Shown here piece by piece: positions 1-9,095 of a stretch of DNA of 48,738 nucleotides. A model generated the notes under the pieces. The model was not told the origin of the DNA. It saw nothing but the letters and a program-made list of their open reading frames with translations, and did no database searches. The DNA comes from Caldisericota bacterium. GTDB lineage: Bacteria; Caldisericota; Caldisericia; Caldisericales; Caldisericaceae. The stretch spans positions 1-48,738 of the forward strand of contig QMOQ01000002.1 in NCBI GenBank assembly GCA_003650285.1, read 5' to 3'. Positions within the stretch are counted from its first letter, which is position 1. Every line of letters begins with the position of its first letter. Made by a program: the position numbers and the translations under genes.

Positions 1-696
1 ATATCCATTGGCTCTCAAGAAAGTAAAGCTCATGCCTCCACCAATGAGAAATTCATCAACCGTATTCATTAAATTGTTTATTACGCCAATTTTGTCAGAA
101 ACTTTTGCGCCTCCAAGTATTCCCACAAAAGGATGTTCCGGATCAGAAAGCAGCTTTGAGAGAACAACAATTTCCTTTTCCATTAAAAATCCTGCAACAG
201 ATGGAAGAAAAGCAGTTACTCCAACATTAGACGCAGCCATTCTATGTGCAGTAGCAAAAGCATCGTTTACATATATGTCAGCAAGCAAAGAAAGTTTTTT
301 TGCAAATTCATTATCATTTTCGGTTTCACCACGATAGAACCGTAAATTTTCAAGGAGAAGAACATCCCCATAATCAGCATCGACGATAGCTTTTTCTACC
401 TCTTCACCAATGCAATCATCTAATTTTTTAACGGGGATCCCAAGGAGTTTAGAGAGTTCTTTTGCAACTGAATCCATGCGAAGCTTTTTTACAACCTTTC
501 CTTTAGGCCTTCCTAAATGACTCATCAAAATAACTTTTGCATTATTCTTACGCAAATAGTTAATAGTTGGAATTTCTGCTTTGATTCTAAAATCATCAAG
601 AATATCCCCATCCGGGCTTAAAGGTACATTAAAATCTACTCTTACCAATACTCTCTTCTCTCTTACATCTACATCCTTTAATCCTTTTTTGCGCAT
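1..696 (-). CDS. pgk: phosphoglycerate kinase, partial (C-terminus beyond window edge)
   Basis: Minus-strand reading frame open from ATG at 696 to the window edge: [30 protein letters not shown]...[12 protein letters not shown]...[12 protein letters not shown]...; classic PGK motifs; SD upstream; next to gap. Confidence 0.95.
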   Translation of the reverse strand, partial: MRKKGLKDVDVREKRVLVRVDFNVPLSPDGDILDDFRIKAEIPTINYLRKNNAKVILMSHLGRPKGKVVKKLRMDSVAKELSKLLGIPVKKLDDCIGEEVEKAIVDADYGDVLLLENLRFYRGETENDNEFAKKLSLLADIYVNDAFATAHRMAASNVGVTAFLPSVAGFLMEKEIVVLSKLLSDPEHPFVGILGGAKVSDKIGVINNLMNTVDEFLIGGGMSFTFLRANGY

Positions 697-717
697 CTAC
701 ATCCTCCTTTTTATTAT

Positions 718-1737
718 TTAAAATCCATTCTTTTCAGATAAAAGCTTTGTAAGGTCCGCCACTCTTGCAGAATACCCCCATTCATTATCATACCAACTCA
801 CAACATGTATAAAATTACCATTAATAACCTGCGTAGAAAGAGCATCAACAACACCTGAATAGGTAGTGCCCTTATAATCCATAGATACAAGAGGCTCTTC
901 CGAGTACCCAAGGATGTCTCTCATATATGTTTCGTGCGCTTTCTTCAGCATATCGTTTATTTCATTCACCGTTGTTTCTTTATTCATTACAGCATCAAAA
1001 ATAGACATCGAAACCGTAGGGGTGGGGACTCTCACAGCCATACCATCCATCTTGCCTTTAAGTTCAGGAATTACAAGAGTAACTGCTTTTGCGGCACCAG
1101 TTGTAGTGGGTACTATATTCATTGCAGCTGCCCTTGCTCTCCTTAAGTCTTTATGTGGAGAATCAAGAAGTTTTTGATCAACTGTGTACGAATGAATAGT
1201 TGTCAGATATCCCGTTTTAATACCAATTTTATCCTGCAAAACTTTTATTACAGGCGCAATGCTATTTGTTGTACAGGATGCCATTGAGATAATTGTATGT
1301 TTTGCCGGATCTAATAATTTTTCGTTTACGCCCAGCACAATCGTAATATCCTCATCCTTTGCAGGAGCTGTTATAATTACTTTTTTTGCACCTGCATTAA
1401 TATGTATCATCGCCTTTTCTCCTGTCCTAAAAACACCTGTCGCTTCAATGACAATATCAATACCCAAATCTTTCCATGGAAGCTTTGATGGGTCTCTCTC
1501 TGCAAACATTAAAACCTTTTTACCGTCAATAGTAATAAACACGTCTTCTGCATTGCTCACGTTAACATCTCTATGCCATGTCCCATAGTTCGAATCATGT
1601 TTTAAAAGAAATCCCAGTTGACCAACGGGGAAAAGATCATTTGTTGCTACAATTTCTAATTCCGAAAAATTGTCAAATATTTCTTTAAAAACTTGTCTTC
1701 CAATTCTACCTAAACCATTTATTGCAATTTTAGCCAT
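718..1737 (-). CDS. gap: glyceraldehyde-3-phosphate dehydrogenase, type I
   Basis: MAKIAINGLGRIGRQVFKEI..., catalytic SMASCTTNSIAPV, C-terminal WYDNEWGYSARVADL. Confidence 0.97.
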   Translation of the reverse strand: MAKIAINGLGRIGRQVFKEIFDNFSELEIVATNDLFPVGQLGFLLKHDSNYGTWHRDVNVSNAEDVFITIDGKKVLMFAERDPSKLPWKDLGIDIVIEATGVFRTGEKAMIHINAGAKKVIITAPAKDEDITIVLGVNEKLLDPAKHTIISMASCTTNSIAPVIKVLQDKIGIKTGYLTTIHSYTVDQKLLDSPHKDLRRARAAAMNIVPTTTGAAKAVTLVIPELKGKMDGMAVRVPTPTVSMSIFDAVMNKETTVNEINDMLKKAHETYMRDILGYSEEPLVSMDYKGTTYSGVVDALSTQVINGNFIHVVSWYDNEWGYSARVADLTKLLSEKNGF

Positions 1738-1787
1738 TATTACCTCCTGAATAAGTTTTTGTTATTCTATAAAAAATACCTGCTTAG

Positions 1788-3032
1788 TCATCTTCTTTTG
1801 CTGCGAGGGGGAATACCAAGAATATTCCTATATTTTGCTACAGTCCTCCGCTTAATATTAATTTTCATAGTAGCCAATTTTTCTACTATATCACCATCGC
1901 TAAGTGGTAATTGCTTGTCTTCAGAAAAAATAATTTTTTTGATTTTTTCTTTTAATTCCTCCTCATTATAAGGAATATTTTTTCTTTGTACAAAAAAGTG
2001 TAAAGGATAAATACCGCGAGGCGTAGCAATATATTTGTTTTGAACAAGACGTGAAATAACAGAAGGGGAATTAGCAGTCACTTTGCAGAGCGTTTCTATG
2101 TTCATTTTTTTAGGATATAACTGAGTTCCTCTTAAAAAAGCGTTTTCATTTTCTGCGATAGAGCGTCCTATACTCAAAAGCCTTTCATCCCTTTCTTCAA
2201 TTGACATTCTCGCCCATTTTGCTTTTTGAAAAAAATCTTGCAAAAATTTTATTGTTTTTGGGTCAGTTGCTTCAGCTAACATTTTCTTATACTTTTGGTT
2301 TACAACGATTTCTCTGCGGAGCGTTTTATTCAAAGATACATTCAATACCTCACCGTCTGTTTCTACAATGATATCAGGAATATTTCTTTTCCCTTTCACT
2401 TCTGCAAACATTAAACCGGGAGAGGGACACAAGCAAATCAACTTAGCTCTAAGTTCCTTAAGAGTATCAATATTTATGCCGACTTTTCTCGAAATTTCCT
2501 TATATTTTTCCTTCGCGAGTTCTTCAATATGGTTATTAATAATATGCTTAACTTTAGTGCTAACACTGCCATTTTTACTTTCCAATTGAAGTATAAAACA
2601 CTCGGAAAGATTTCTTGCACCGATGCCTGAAGGACTAACAGCCTGAATCTTTTTAAGAATTGCTTCTACTTCTTGTATTTTCACATTAAACTTTTTCGCT
2701 ACTTTACCTAAGGGGATGTTACAGTAACCTTCTTTTGTAAAATTACCGATAAGAAATTCTCCTATTTCCCTCTCTTTGTCGCTCATTTTAAGCATCCTGA
2801 ATTGATGTATAAGAAACGAATACATGTCTTCTGTATTTGTTTTAAGATAACTTTCGTCCACTTCATTGAGAGAAATATACTTTCCTTCTTCAACAAAAGG
2901 ATTGGATTCAAATAATTCGTTAATAAATTCATTTAATTCAGCATTATTCATAGAAAAAAGCCTTGCCCTTAGTGCAAGGTAAGGCACAAATGAAAGCTTT
3001 ACTTTGATTTTTTGTGTGTTTTTATTATTCAT
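1788..3032 (-). CDS. rpoN: RNA polymerase sigma-54 factor
   Basis: Region I-like N-terminus (ELNEFINELFESNPFVEE) and C-terminal RpoN box RRTVAKYRNILGIPPRSKRR. Confidence 0.92.
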   Translation of the reverse strand: MNNKNTQKIKVKLSFVPYLALRARLFSMNNAELNEFINELFESNPFVEEGKYISLNEVDESYLKTNTEDMYSFLIHQFRMLKMSDKEREIGEFLIGNFTKEGYCNIPLGKVAKKFNVKIQEVEAILKKIQAVSPSGIGARNLSECFILQLESKNGSVSTKVKHIINNHIEELAKEKYKEISRKVGINIDTLKELRAKLICLCPSPGLMFAEVKGKRNIPDIIVETDGEVLNVSLNKTLRREIVVNQKYKKMLAEATDPKTIKFLQDFFQKAKWARMSIEERDERLLSIGRSIAENENAFLRGTQLYPKKMNIETLCKVTANSPSVISRLVQNKYIATPRGIYPLHFFVQRKNIPYNEEELKEKIKKIIFSEDKQLPLSDGDIVEKLATMKINIKRRTVAKYRNILGIPPRSKRR

Positions 3033-3855
3033 ATTTTTTCAAAATCCTTCTAAGTCTGTAATATACGGCTTGCTTTGATAAATGGCTTAAAGAAAGTCGA
3101 GACAGCTCGGCAAGAGAGGCATAAGGATGCCGTAATCTCAGTAGGGCAACTTCTTCCAAATCATCACGAAGTTTATTAAGCTTTCCTTTTTTTCTAAGTT
3201 CTTTTAATATTTCTACCTGCTTTAGCGCTGCGTTTGACTGTCTCCTTAAATTTGCATACTCAAAATTAGCTTTCCTGTTTATTTCGTTCGAAAGAGATTT
3301 TTCTATTCCATCGTCTTCCAGAAGCAAAAATACCGATAAAGAACCTATTGTATACATAAATTTCTTGATATTTTCTCTCCCCTTAATATAAATTTTATCA
3401 CCTTTTATTAAATATTTTATACCAAACTTTAATAATATTTTAGCCACAAATTTTTTCTCAAATTCCTTTTCAATGTTCATCTCAAGATGATAGTAGGGAG
3501 GAGCAGAAAGTATTCCACAACCTAAAAACACTCCTCTCAAAAAAGATTTTTTAAATTCTTTGTTGCCTTTACTTACCTCTCTCAATAATTCTTTAATTTG
3601 AAATTCTTTTTTTATTCCTCTAAATTCTAATGTGGCTTTATCGCTTTCTTTTTGTAAAATATCCGAATCTCTCTGCACAGGAAATACATTAGCAAGAACC
3701 AAAGCTTTTCGTGCCACTGCTATTTCGCGAGAACTAAAAAGCAAACTTGTCGCACCAGCCGAATAAGAGAATTTCCCGTTCGATAAAAGAAAACCTATGA
3801 ATTCACCTCTTTTTTCTCCAAATATATGCGCAAGTTCATTTTTGCACTGAACGTT
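3025..3855 (-). CDS. whiA: sporulation regulator WhiA homolog; 5' end uncertain (track start TTG at 3744 truncates the conserved N-terminus)
   Basis: WhiA-like C-terminal HTH (LRHPYASLAELSRLSLSHLSKQAVYYRLRRILKK); in-frame upstream extension SLNVQCKNELAHIFGEKRGEFIGFLLSNGKFSYSAGATS matches the WhiA N-terminal layout; synteny rapZ-yvcK-whiA. The upstream coordinate is approximate. Confidence 0.82.
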   Translation of the reverse strand, partial: NVQCKNELAHIFGEKRGEFIGFLLSNGKFSYSAGATSLLFSSREIAVARKALVLANVFPVQRDSDILQKESDKATLEFRGIKKEFQIKELLREVSKGNKEFKKSFLRGVFLGCGILSAPPYYHLEMNIEKEFEKKFVAKILLKFGIKYLIKGDKIYIKGRENIKKFMYTIGSLSVFLLLEDDGIEKSLSNEINRKANFEYANLRRQSNAALKQVEILKELRKKGKLNKLRDDLEEVALLRLRHPYASLAELSRLSLSHLSKQAVYYRLRRILKKYE

Positions 3856-5174
3856 TAAACTCTCCCCGCCATGATATCTGTTATGGTTTCTGCTAATTTT
3901 TCTGGATTGTGTCGTACTACATCACCTCTCTCAAGTGTAAAATTTTTTACTATACACTTTATTTTCATTTTTTGTATCTCATCGGTATTCGGCTTTACAA
4001 CTTCTGCTCCAGCACCCATATATTTCTTCGTCGCAGTATCGCTTAATTCCATCTTATTTAACAGTGCGTATTCTACTACGTTCTCCCCAAGAATATCAGT
4101 TATTATTTTTATATGATCGTATGCAGTAAAATGATCCGTTTCACCGGGTTCCGTCATTATATTGGATACATACACTTTTTTTGCCCTACTTCGTCGTACT
4201 GTATCCGCTATTGATGGAAGAAGCAATGGAGGCACAACGCTAGTGTAAAGGCTTCCGGGTCCAATCACAATGACATCGGCTTGAGAAATTCTTTCCAGGG
4301 CCCTAATATATGGTTTTGCACTCTCTGGTTCAATAAAAATTCTCTTAATTTTACCATGATAATTTGTAATTTCAATTTCTCCCCTCACAACGTTTCCATC
4401 TTCAAATTCCGCACACAGTGTAATATCCTCTGTAGTAAAAGGCATCACTTCTCCATTTATAGATAAAATTTTGCTCATAGAAAGCACTGCGTCTCCAAAA
4501 TCACCGGTCATTTTTGTTAGACCAGCTATAAGAATATTGCCAAGGTTGTGCCCATCTAAAAAAGAACCCTTTCCGCTGAATCTAAAAGAGAGAAGTCGCG
4601 ATATAAAAGAACGCTCTTCCGATAAGGCAACAAGACAGTTGCGAATATCGCCCGGAGGAGGCATTTTTAACTCCTTCCGTAATATTCCAGAACTACCGCC
4701 AGTATCTGCCACTGTAATAACAGCTGAAATCTTAACAAACTTATCTCGCAAACCAGAAAGAACAGAAGTAGTGCCTGTGCCTCCACCAATTACAACTACT
4801 CTTTTCTTTAATCCCTCTTTTCTCTCCCCAAAGACTATGTCCATAATTTCTTTCGGGTCTTTATCAGGAACAAGCGCAGTAGAAATTGAAGAAAGAAGTT
4901 CTTTTATGCCAACAACAATTAATGATACTGCAAAAACAAAGAATAGAATGCCAGCTATTGGAATAACAAATTTGCCAAATGGAATTTTTTCAGCAAGATT
5001 CAAGAGAAAAATATTTCTCCAGGAATATAAATTGCTACGTGCAACATTAAGGTAGACAACAACAAACCCATATGTTAGCAGTGCAATCCCCAAAAAAATA
5101 GTAAATAAATATCTTTTTATCCGTACTCCCGGTAAAAGCCACCTAAACTTTGTAGATTTCGATAATCCTTTCAT
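3855..5174 (-). CDS. yvcK: YvcK/CofD-like gluconeogenesis factor with N-terminal two-TM extension
   Basis: RVVVIGGGTGTTSVLSGLRD..., GDIRNCLVALSEE, NLGNILIAGLT; N-terminal ~100 aa contain two hydrophobic segments. Confidence 0.9.
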   Translation of the reverse strand: MKGLSKSTKFRWLLPGVRIKRYLFTIFLGIALLTYGFVVVYLNVARSNLYSWRNIFLLNLAEKIPFGKFVIPIAGILFFVFAVSLIVVGIKELLSSISTALVPDKDPKEIMDIVFGERKEGLKKRVVVIGGGTGTTSVLSGLRDKFVKISAVITVADTGGSSGILRKELKMPPPGDIRNCLVALSEERSFISRLLSFRFSGKGSFLDGHNLGNILIAGLTKMTGDFGDAVLSMSKILSINGEVMPFTTEDITLCAEFEDGNVVRGEIEITNYHGKIKRIFIEPESAKPYIRALERISQADVIVIGPGSLYTSVVPPLLLPSIADTVRRSRAKKVYVSNIMTEPGETDHFTAYDHIKIITDILGENVVEYALLNKMELSDTATKKYMGAGAEVVKPNTDEIQKMKIKCIVKNFTLERGDVVRHNPEKLAETITDIMAGRV

Positions 5175-6037
5175 TTTTCCACATCCCTATGAATAATGGT
5201 TACAGAATAATGTTTTCCTTTCAAAAAATCTTCAAATAACTCACCTATTGCGACAGAGCGGTGTTTGCCGCCTGTACACCCGAAAGCAATGGTAAGATAA
5301 GACTTTCCCTCTTTTATATAGTTTGGAAGAAGAAAATCAAAAAGGTTTTCAATCTTGTCAATAAACTCTTTCGTTTCAGAGAAAGAAAGAATAAAATCTT
5401 TTATTTCTTCACTCCTTCCATCCTGTCGGCTTAACCGGTCTATATAAAATGGATTTGGTATAAAACGCACATCAATAACAATATCGGCCTGCAATGGAAC
5501 ACCATATTTATATCCGAACGTTACAATAGACAAATTTATAAGGTCGGAAGTAACACAAGAAAGTGCAGATACAATTTTTTCTTTTAAGTCCTTTAAAGCA
5601 TAATTAGAAGTTTCAATGATATAATCTGCAGTTGCCCTTATTGCATACAACCTCTTTCTTTCTTCTTCAATCTTCTCTTGAATAGTAGCCATCTCTTGAA
5701 TTGGATGCTTTCTTCGCGTTGCGGAAAATCGCTTTATTAGAACATCTTCAGACGCCTCAAGGAAGATTATTTTTACCGAGAATCTTGCATCGTTTCTTAG
5801 TTTGAGAATCACTTCAGGTAAAAGATCCAGGAACTCTCCGCTTCTTACATCTACCACTATGCCTATTTTATTTATTTTGCCCTCTGTTTTTTCACAAAGC
5901 TCAATAAAAGGAGATATAAGACTGGGTGGCAAATTATCTACGCAAAAATATCCAATGTCCTCTAAAGTGCCAATTGTTTTTGTCTTTCCAGCTCCACTTA
6001 ATCCCGTTACAATTACAACACTAATCTTTTCTTTCAT
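5171..6037 (-). CDS. rapZ: RNase adapter/nucleotide-binding protein RapZ (YvcJ)
   Basis: VTGLSGAGKTKTIGTLEDIGYFCVDNLPPSL and C-terminal IAFGCTGGKHRSVAI. Confidence 0.95.
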   Translation of the reverse strand: MKEKISVVIVTGLSGAGKTKTIGTLEDIGYFCVDNLPPSLISPFIELCEKTEGKINKIGIVVDVRSGEFLDLLPEVILKLRNDARFSVKIIFLEASEDVLIKRFSATRRKHPIQEMATIQEKIEEERKRLYAIRATADYIIETSNYALKDLKEKIVSALSCVTSDLINLSIVTFGYKYGVPLQADIVIDVRFIPNPFYIDRLSRQDGRSEEIKDFILSFSETKEFIDKIENLFDFLLPNYIKEGKSYLTIAFGCTGGKHRSVAIGELFEDFLKGKHYSVTIIHRDVEK

Positions 6038-6148
6038 CCTTTTATTATACAGACTTATTTACTTTCTTTCAACTCAGGCAAGATACGATGGTTATATGCA
6101 AACCTCTTCTTTAATGCATAAAAATAGATCATTCAAAAATAAATCCAG

Positions 6149-7300
6149 CTATAAAGTAATAAACTGTTCAAACACTATATTAGCCAGGAACACTCCTCTT
6201 TTTGTAAGACGAATGTACCTTTCATCCTCTTCAATTAATCCATTTAGAGACAAAAATTCAATCTCTCCCACAAAATCGTTAACCGGGAAGCTACCAAACC
6301 TTGTGTAATAAAGATACTTGTCGCATCCTTCTAAAAGTCTTAAATTCATCATGATATGTTCGCCCTTTGCCTTCTTGCCTTTTAAGTGTTCGTATAAACC
6401 AATTGGTAAAGTATTGTCATTAAGTTTCTTATAATAATTATCGAGTTTTAAAACATTTCTTGTCCTTTTCCTTTTATAATAACTTCCCGCAGCTACTCCA
6501 AAACCAAGATAAGGCAAGTTTTTCCAATAAGTCACATTGTGTTTGCATTGAAAATTATCCTTTGAAAAATTAGAGATTTCGTAATGTTTATAGCCACTAC
6601 TCTCCAAAAAATCTATACCCATCCTGTATTGTTCCGCTTCTTCATCACTGCCGGGGAAATGAAGAACTTTTCTTTTCCTGTAAAACAAAGTGCCCCTCTC
6701 AATAAGCAGAGAATAAAAAGAAATGTGCTCTGCATCAAGGTTTACGGCTTTTTTCAGGGAGTGCATCAAATCTTTAATAGTTTCCCCTGGCAGAGCAAAC
6801 ATAATGTCGATGTTTATATTGTTAATACCAGCCGCTTTTAAAGATGCAAAGCTTTTATAAATTTCATCTGCATCATGTATTCTTCCCAGTAAATTCAGCG
6901 TAGTATCATTAAAAGACTGAGCGCCCATGCTTATACGATTTATTCCCAATGTACGAAATTCTTTGAACTTTTTTGCTTCAATAGATTCAGGATTTGCTTC
7001 AAGAGTAATTTCAGCAGACGATAATAGCTTGAAATTTCTCTGCACTGTCAATAAAATACTTTCCACATCGTTCACAGTAAGAAGGGAAGGTGTCCCTCCT
7101 CCAAAGTATACTGTGGAAACAGGAAGATCACTTAAATCATTTTTTTTACTGAAAAAGAAAATCTCCCTATTAAGATATTCTACGTATTTGCGAACCTCAT
7201 CTTTTTTGAAATTAAAAGATACAAAATCGCAATAATTACACTTTTTTAAACAAAAAGGTATATGGATATAGATAGAAATGCCTCTATTTTTTACGATCAC
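6149..7300 (-). CDS. hemW: radical SAM heme chaperone/coproporphyrinogen III oxidase-like HemW
   Basis: ISIYIHIPFCLKKCNYCDFVS (CxxxCxxC), TVYFGGGTPSLL, GINRISMGAQSF. Confidence 0.9.
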   Translation of the reverse strand: MIVKNRGISIYIHIPFCLKKCNYCDFVSFNFKKDEVRKYVEYLNREIFFFSKKNDLSDLPVSTVYFGGGTPSLLTVNDVESILLTVQRNFKLLSSAEITLEANPESIEAKKFKEFRTLGINRISMGAQSFNDTTLNLLGRIHDADEIYKSFASLKAAGINNINIDIMFALPGETIKDLMHSLKKAVNLDAEHISFYSLLIERGTLFYRKRKVLHFPGSDEEAEQYRMGIDFLESSGYKHYEISNFSKDNFQCKHNVTYWKNLPYLGFGVAAGSYYKRKRTRNVLKLDNYYKKLNDNTLPIGLYEHLKGKKAKGEHIMMNLRLLEGCDKYLYYTRFGSFPVNDFVGEIEFLSLNGLIEEDERYIRLTKRGVFLANIVFEQFITL

Positions 7301-9095
7301 TCTTTACTGATAATATTGAAAAGAAAGCTTCTTGAGGAAGTTGAATTCGGCCAATTTGTTTCATTTTCTTTTTACCAAGTTTTTGCTTTTCCAAAAGTTT
7401 CCGCTTCCTTGTAACATCCCCTCCATAACATTTTGACAACACATCTTTCCTATACGCCACAATACGTTCTTTCGCAATTATTCTACTGCCAATGGCTGCT
7501 TGTAATGCAACTTCGAACATCTGTCTGGGAATAACCTTTCTCATACGCATCAATAATTGCCGTCCCACATAATCAGCCTTATCTCTATGTGTAATAAATG
7601 ACAGTGCATCTACGGGCTCTTTGTTCACTAAAAGATCCACTTTCACAAGATCCGCTTTTTTAAATCCTTTAAATTCATAATCGAGTGTACCATACCCTCT
7701 TGTCACAGATTTAAGAGTATCAAAAAAATCTACAATAATCTCCTGCAATGGAATTTTGTACCTTAAAATTGTCCTCTTTGATTCAGGATAAACCATATCT
7801 ATAAATTGCCCCCTCCTCCCTTTTACAAGCTCCATAACATTACCAATATATTCCGGAGGCAACATAAGAGATGCATCTACGATCGGCTCTCTAATTTCTT
7901 CTATCTTCGATGGATCAGGAAATTTGTTTGGACTATCCACCTGCAACACTGTTCCATTTCTCAAAACAACTTCATATATTACATTTGGTACTGTTGCTAT
8001 GAGCTCTTGCCCAAATTCTCTTTTAAGTCTTTCAATTGTAATCTCAAGGTGTAGTAAGCCAGAAAAACCACATCGAAATCCAAAACCCAATGCCTGCGAA
8101 TTTTCTGGTTCAAATGTAAACGCAGGATCATTTAAATGAAGTTTTTCAAGAGATTTTTTAAGCGATTCAAATTCATTGGTATTTAAAGGGTATAAACCTG
8201 CAAACACCATCGGTACATTTTTTCTAAACCCCAAAATAGCTGCTAATGTAGGGTTAACCACAGTTGTAACAGTATCTCCAGTAAGCACATCCAGGGGTTC
8301 CCTTATAATTGCGGTAAAATAACCAACCATACCGCTCGTTAGTTCATCGCATTGCTCCATTTTCAATTTAAACACACCTACTTCTTCCACCTGAAATTCT
8401 TTTTCTGAAGACATAAATTTAATTTTATCACCTATGCGAATCGTGCCATCCATTATTCTCACATACACCACTACACCTTTATACATATCAAAGTGCGAAT
8501 CAAACACAAGTGCTTTAAGCGGCGCATTGTTGTTTACATGAGGAGGTGGAATTTTTTTAATTATTGCTTCTATTAAATCATCAATACCGGTGCCCAATTT
8601 CGCGCTAATCTGCAAAATTTCATCCCTCGATAATCCTACCATCTCTTCGATTTCCTTTATTGTCCCCTCAATGTCAGCGCCTTTAATATCAATTTTATTC
8701 AAAGCGGGGACAATGGTAAGATTATGCTCTAATGCAAGATAAGTATTGGCAATAGTCTGGGCTTCAACGCCCTGGGAAGCATCGACAAGAAGCACTGCCC
8801 CCTCACATGCTTTTAAGCTACGTGATACTTCATAATTAAAATCAACATGACCCGGGGTATCTATAAGATTAAACTGATATTCATCACCTTTTTTGTCTTT
8901 AATCTTAATAGCGACAGGATGCGAACGAATAGTAATACCTCTCTCTTTTTCAAGAGACATATCATCTAAAATTTGATCTTTCTTATTGCGTTCTGTTACC
9001 AACCCTGCTTTTTCAAGCAGTCTATCGGCAAGTGTCGATTTTCCATGATCAATATGCGCTATAATTGAAAAATTCCGTATCTTACTATTTCGCAC
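7284..9095 (-). CDS. lepA: elongation factor 4
   Basis: IRNFSIIAHIDHGKSTLADRLLE, DTPGHVDF; LepA-specific C-terminus with KCYGGDVTRKRKLLEKQKLGKKKMKQIG. Confidence 0.97.
   Translation of the reverse strand: MRNSKIRNFSIIAHIDHGKSTLADRLLEKAGLVTERNKKDQILDDMSLEKERGITIRSHPVAIKIKDKKGDEYQFNLIDTPGHVDFNYEVSRSLKACEGAVLLVDASQGVEAQTIANTYLALEHNLTIVPALNKIDIKGADIEGTIKEIEEMVGLSRDEILQISAKLGTGIDDLIEAIIKKIPPPHVNNNAPLKALVFDSHFDMYKGVVVYVRIMDGTIRIGDKIKFMSSEKEFQVEEVGVFKLKMEQCDELTSGMVGYFTAIIREPLDVLTGDTVTTVVNPTLAAILGFRKNVPMVFAGLYPLNTNEFESLKKSLEKLHLNDPAFTFEPENSQALGFGFRCGFSGLLHLEITIERLKREFGQELIATVPNVIYEVVLRNGTVLQVDSPNKFPDPSKIEEIREPIVDASLMLPPEYIGNVMELVKGRRGQFIDMVYPESKRTILRYKIPLQEIIVDFFDTLKSVTRGYGTLDYEFKGFKKADLVKVDLLVNKEPVDALSFITHRDKADYVGRQLLMRMRKVIPRQMFEVALQAAIGSRIIAKERIVAYRKDVLSKCYGGDVTRKRKLLEKQKLGKKKMKQIGRIQLPQEAFFSILSVKSDRKK

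Noticed and set aside
4471-5055. 194-aa plus-strand ORF opposite yvcK
   Set aside because: Antisense to a well-supported gene; composition (Ser/Pro/Ile-rich) is typical of the shadow of a coding strand. The same applies to most short track ORFs opposite gyrA, gyrB, lepA, recG, fdhA and others.
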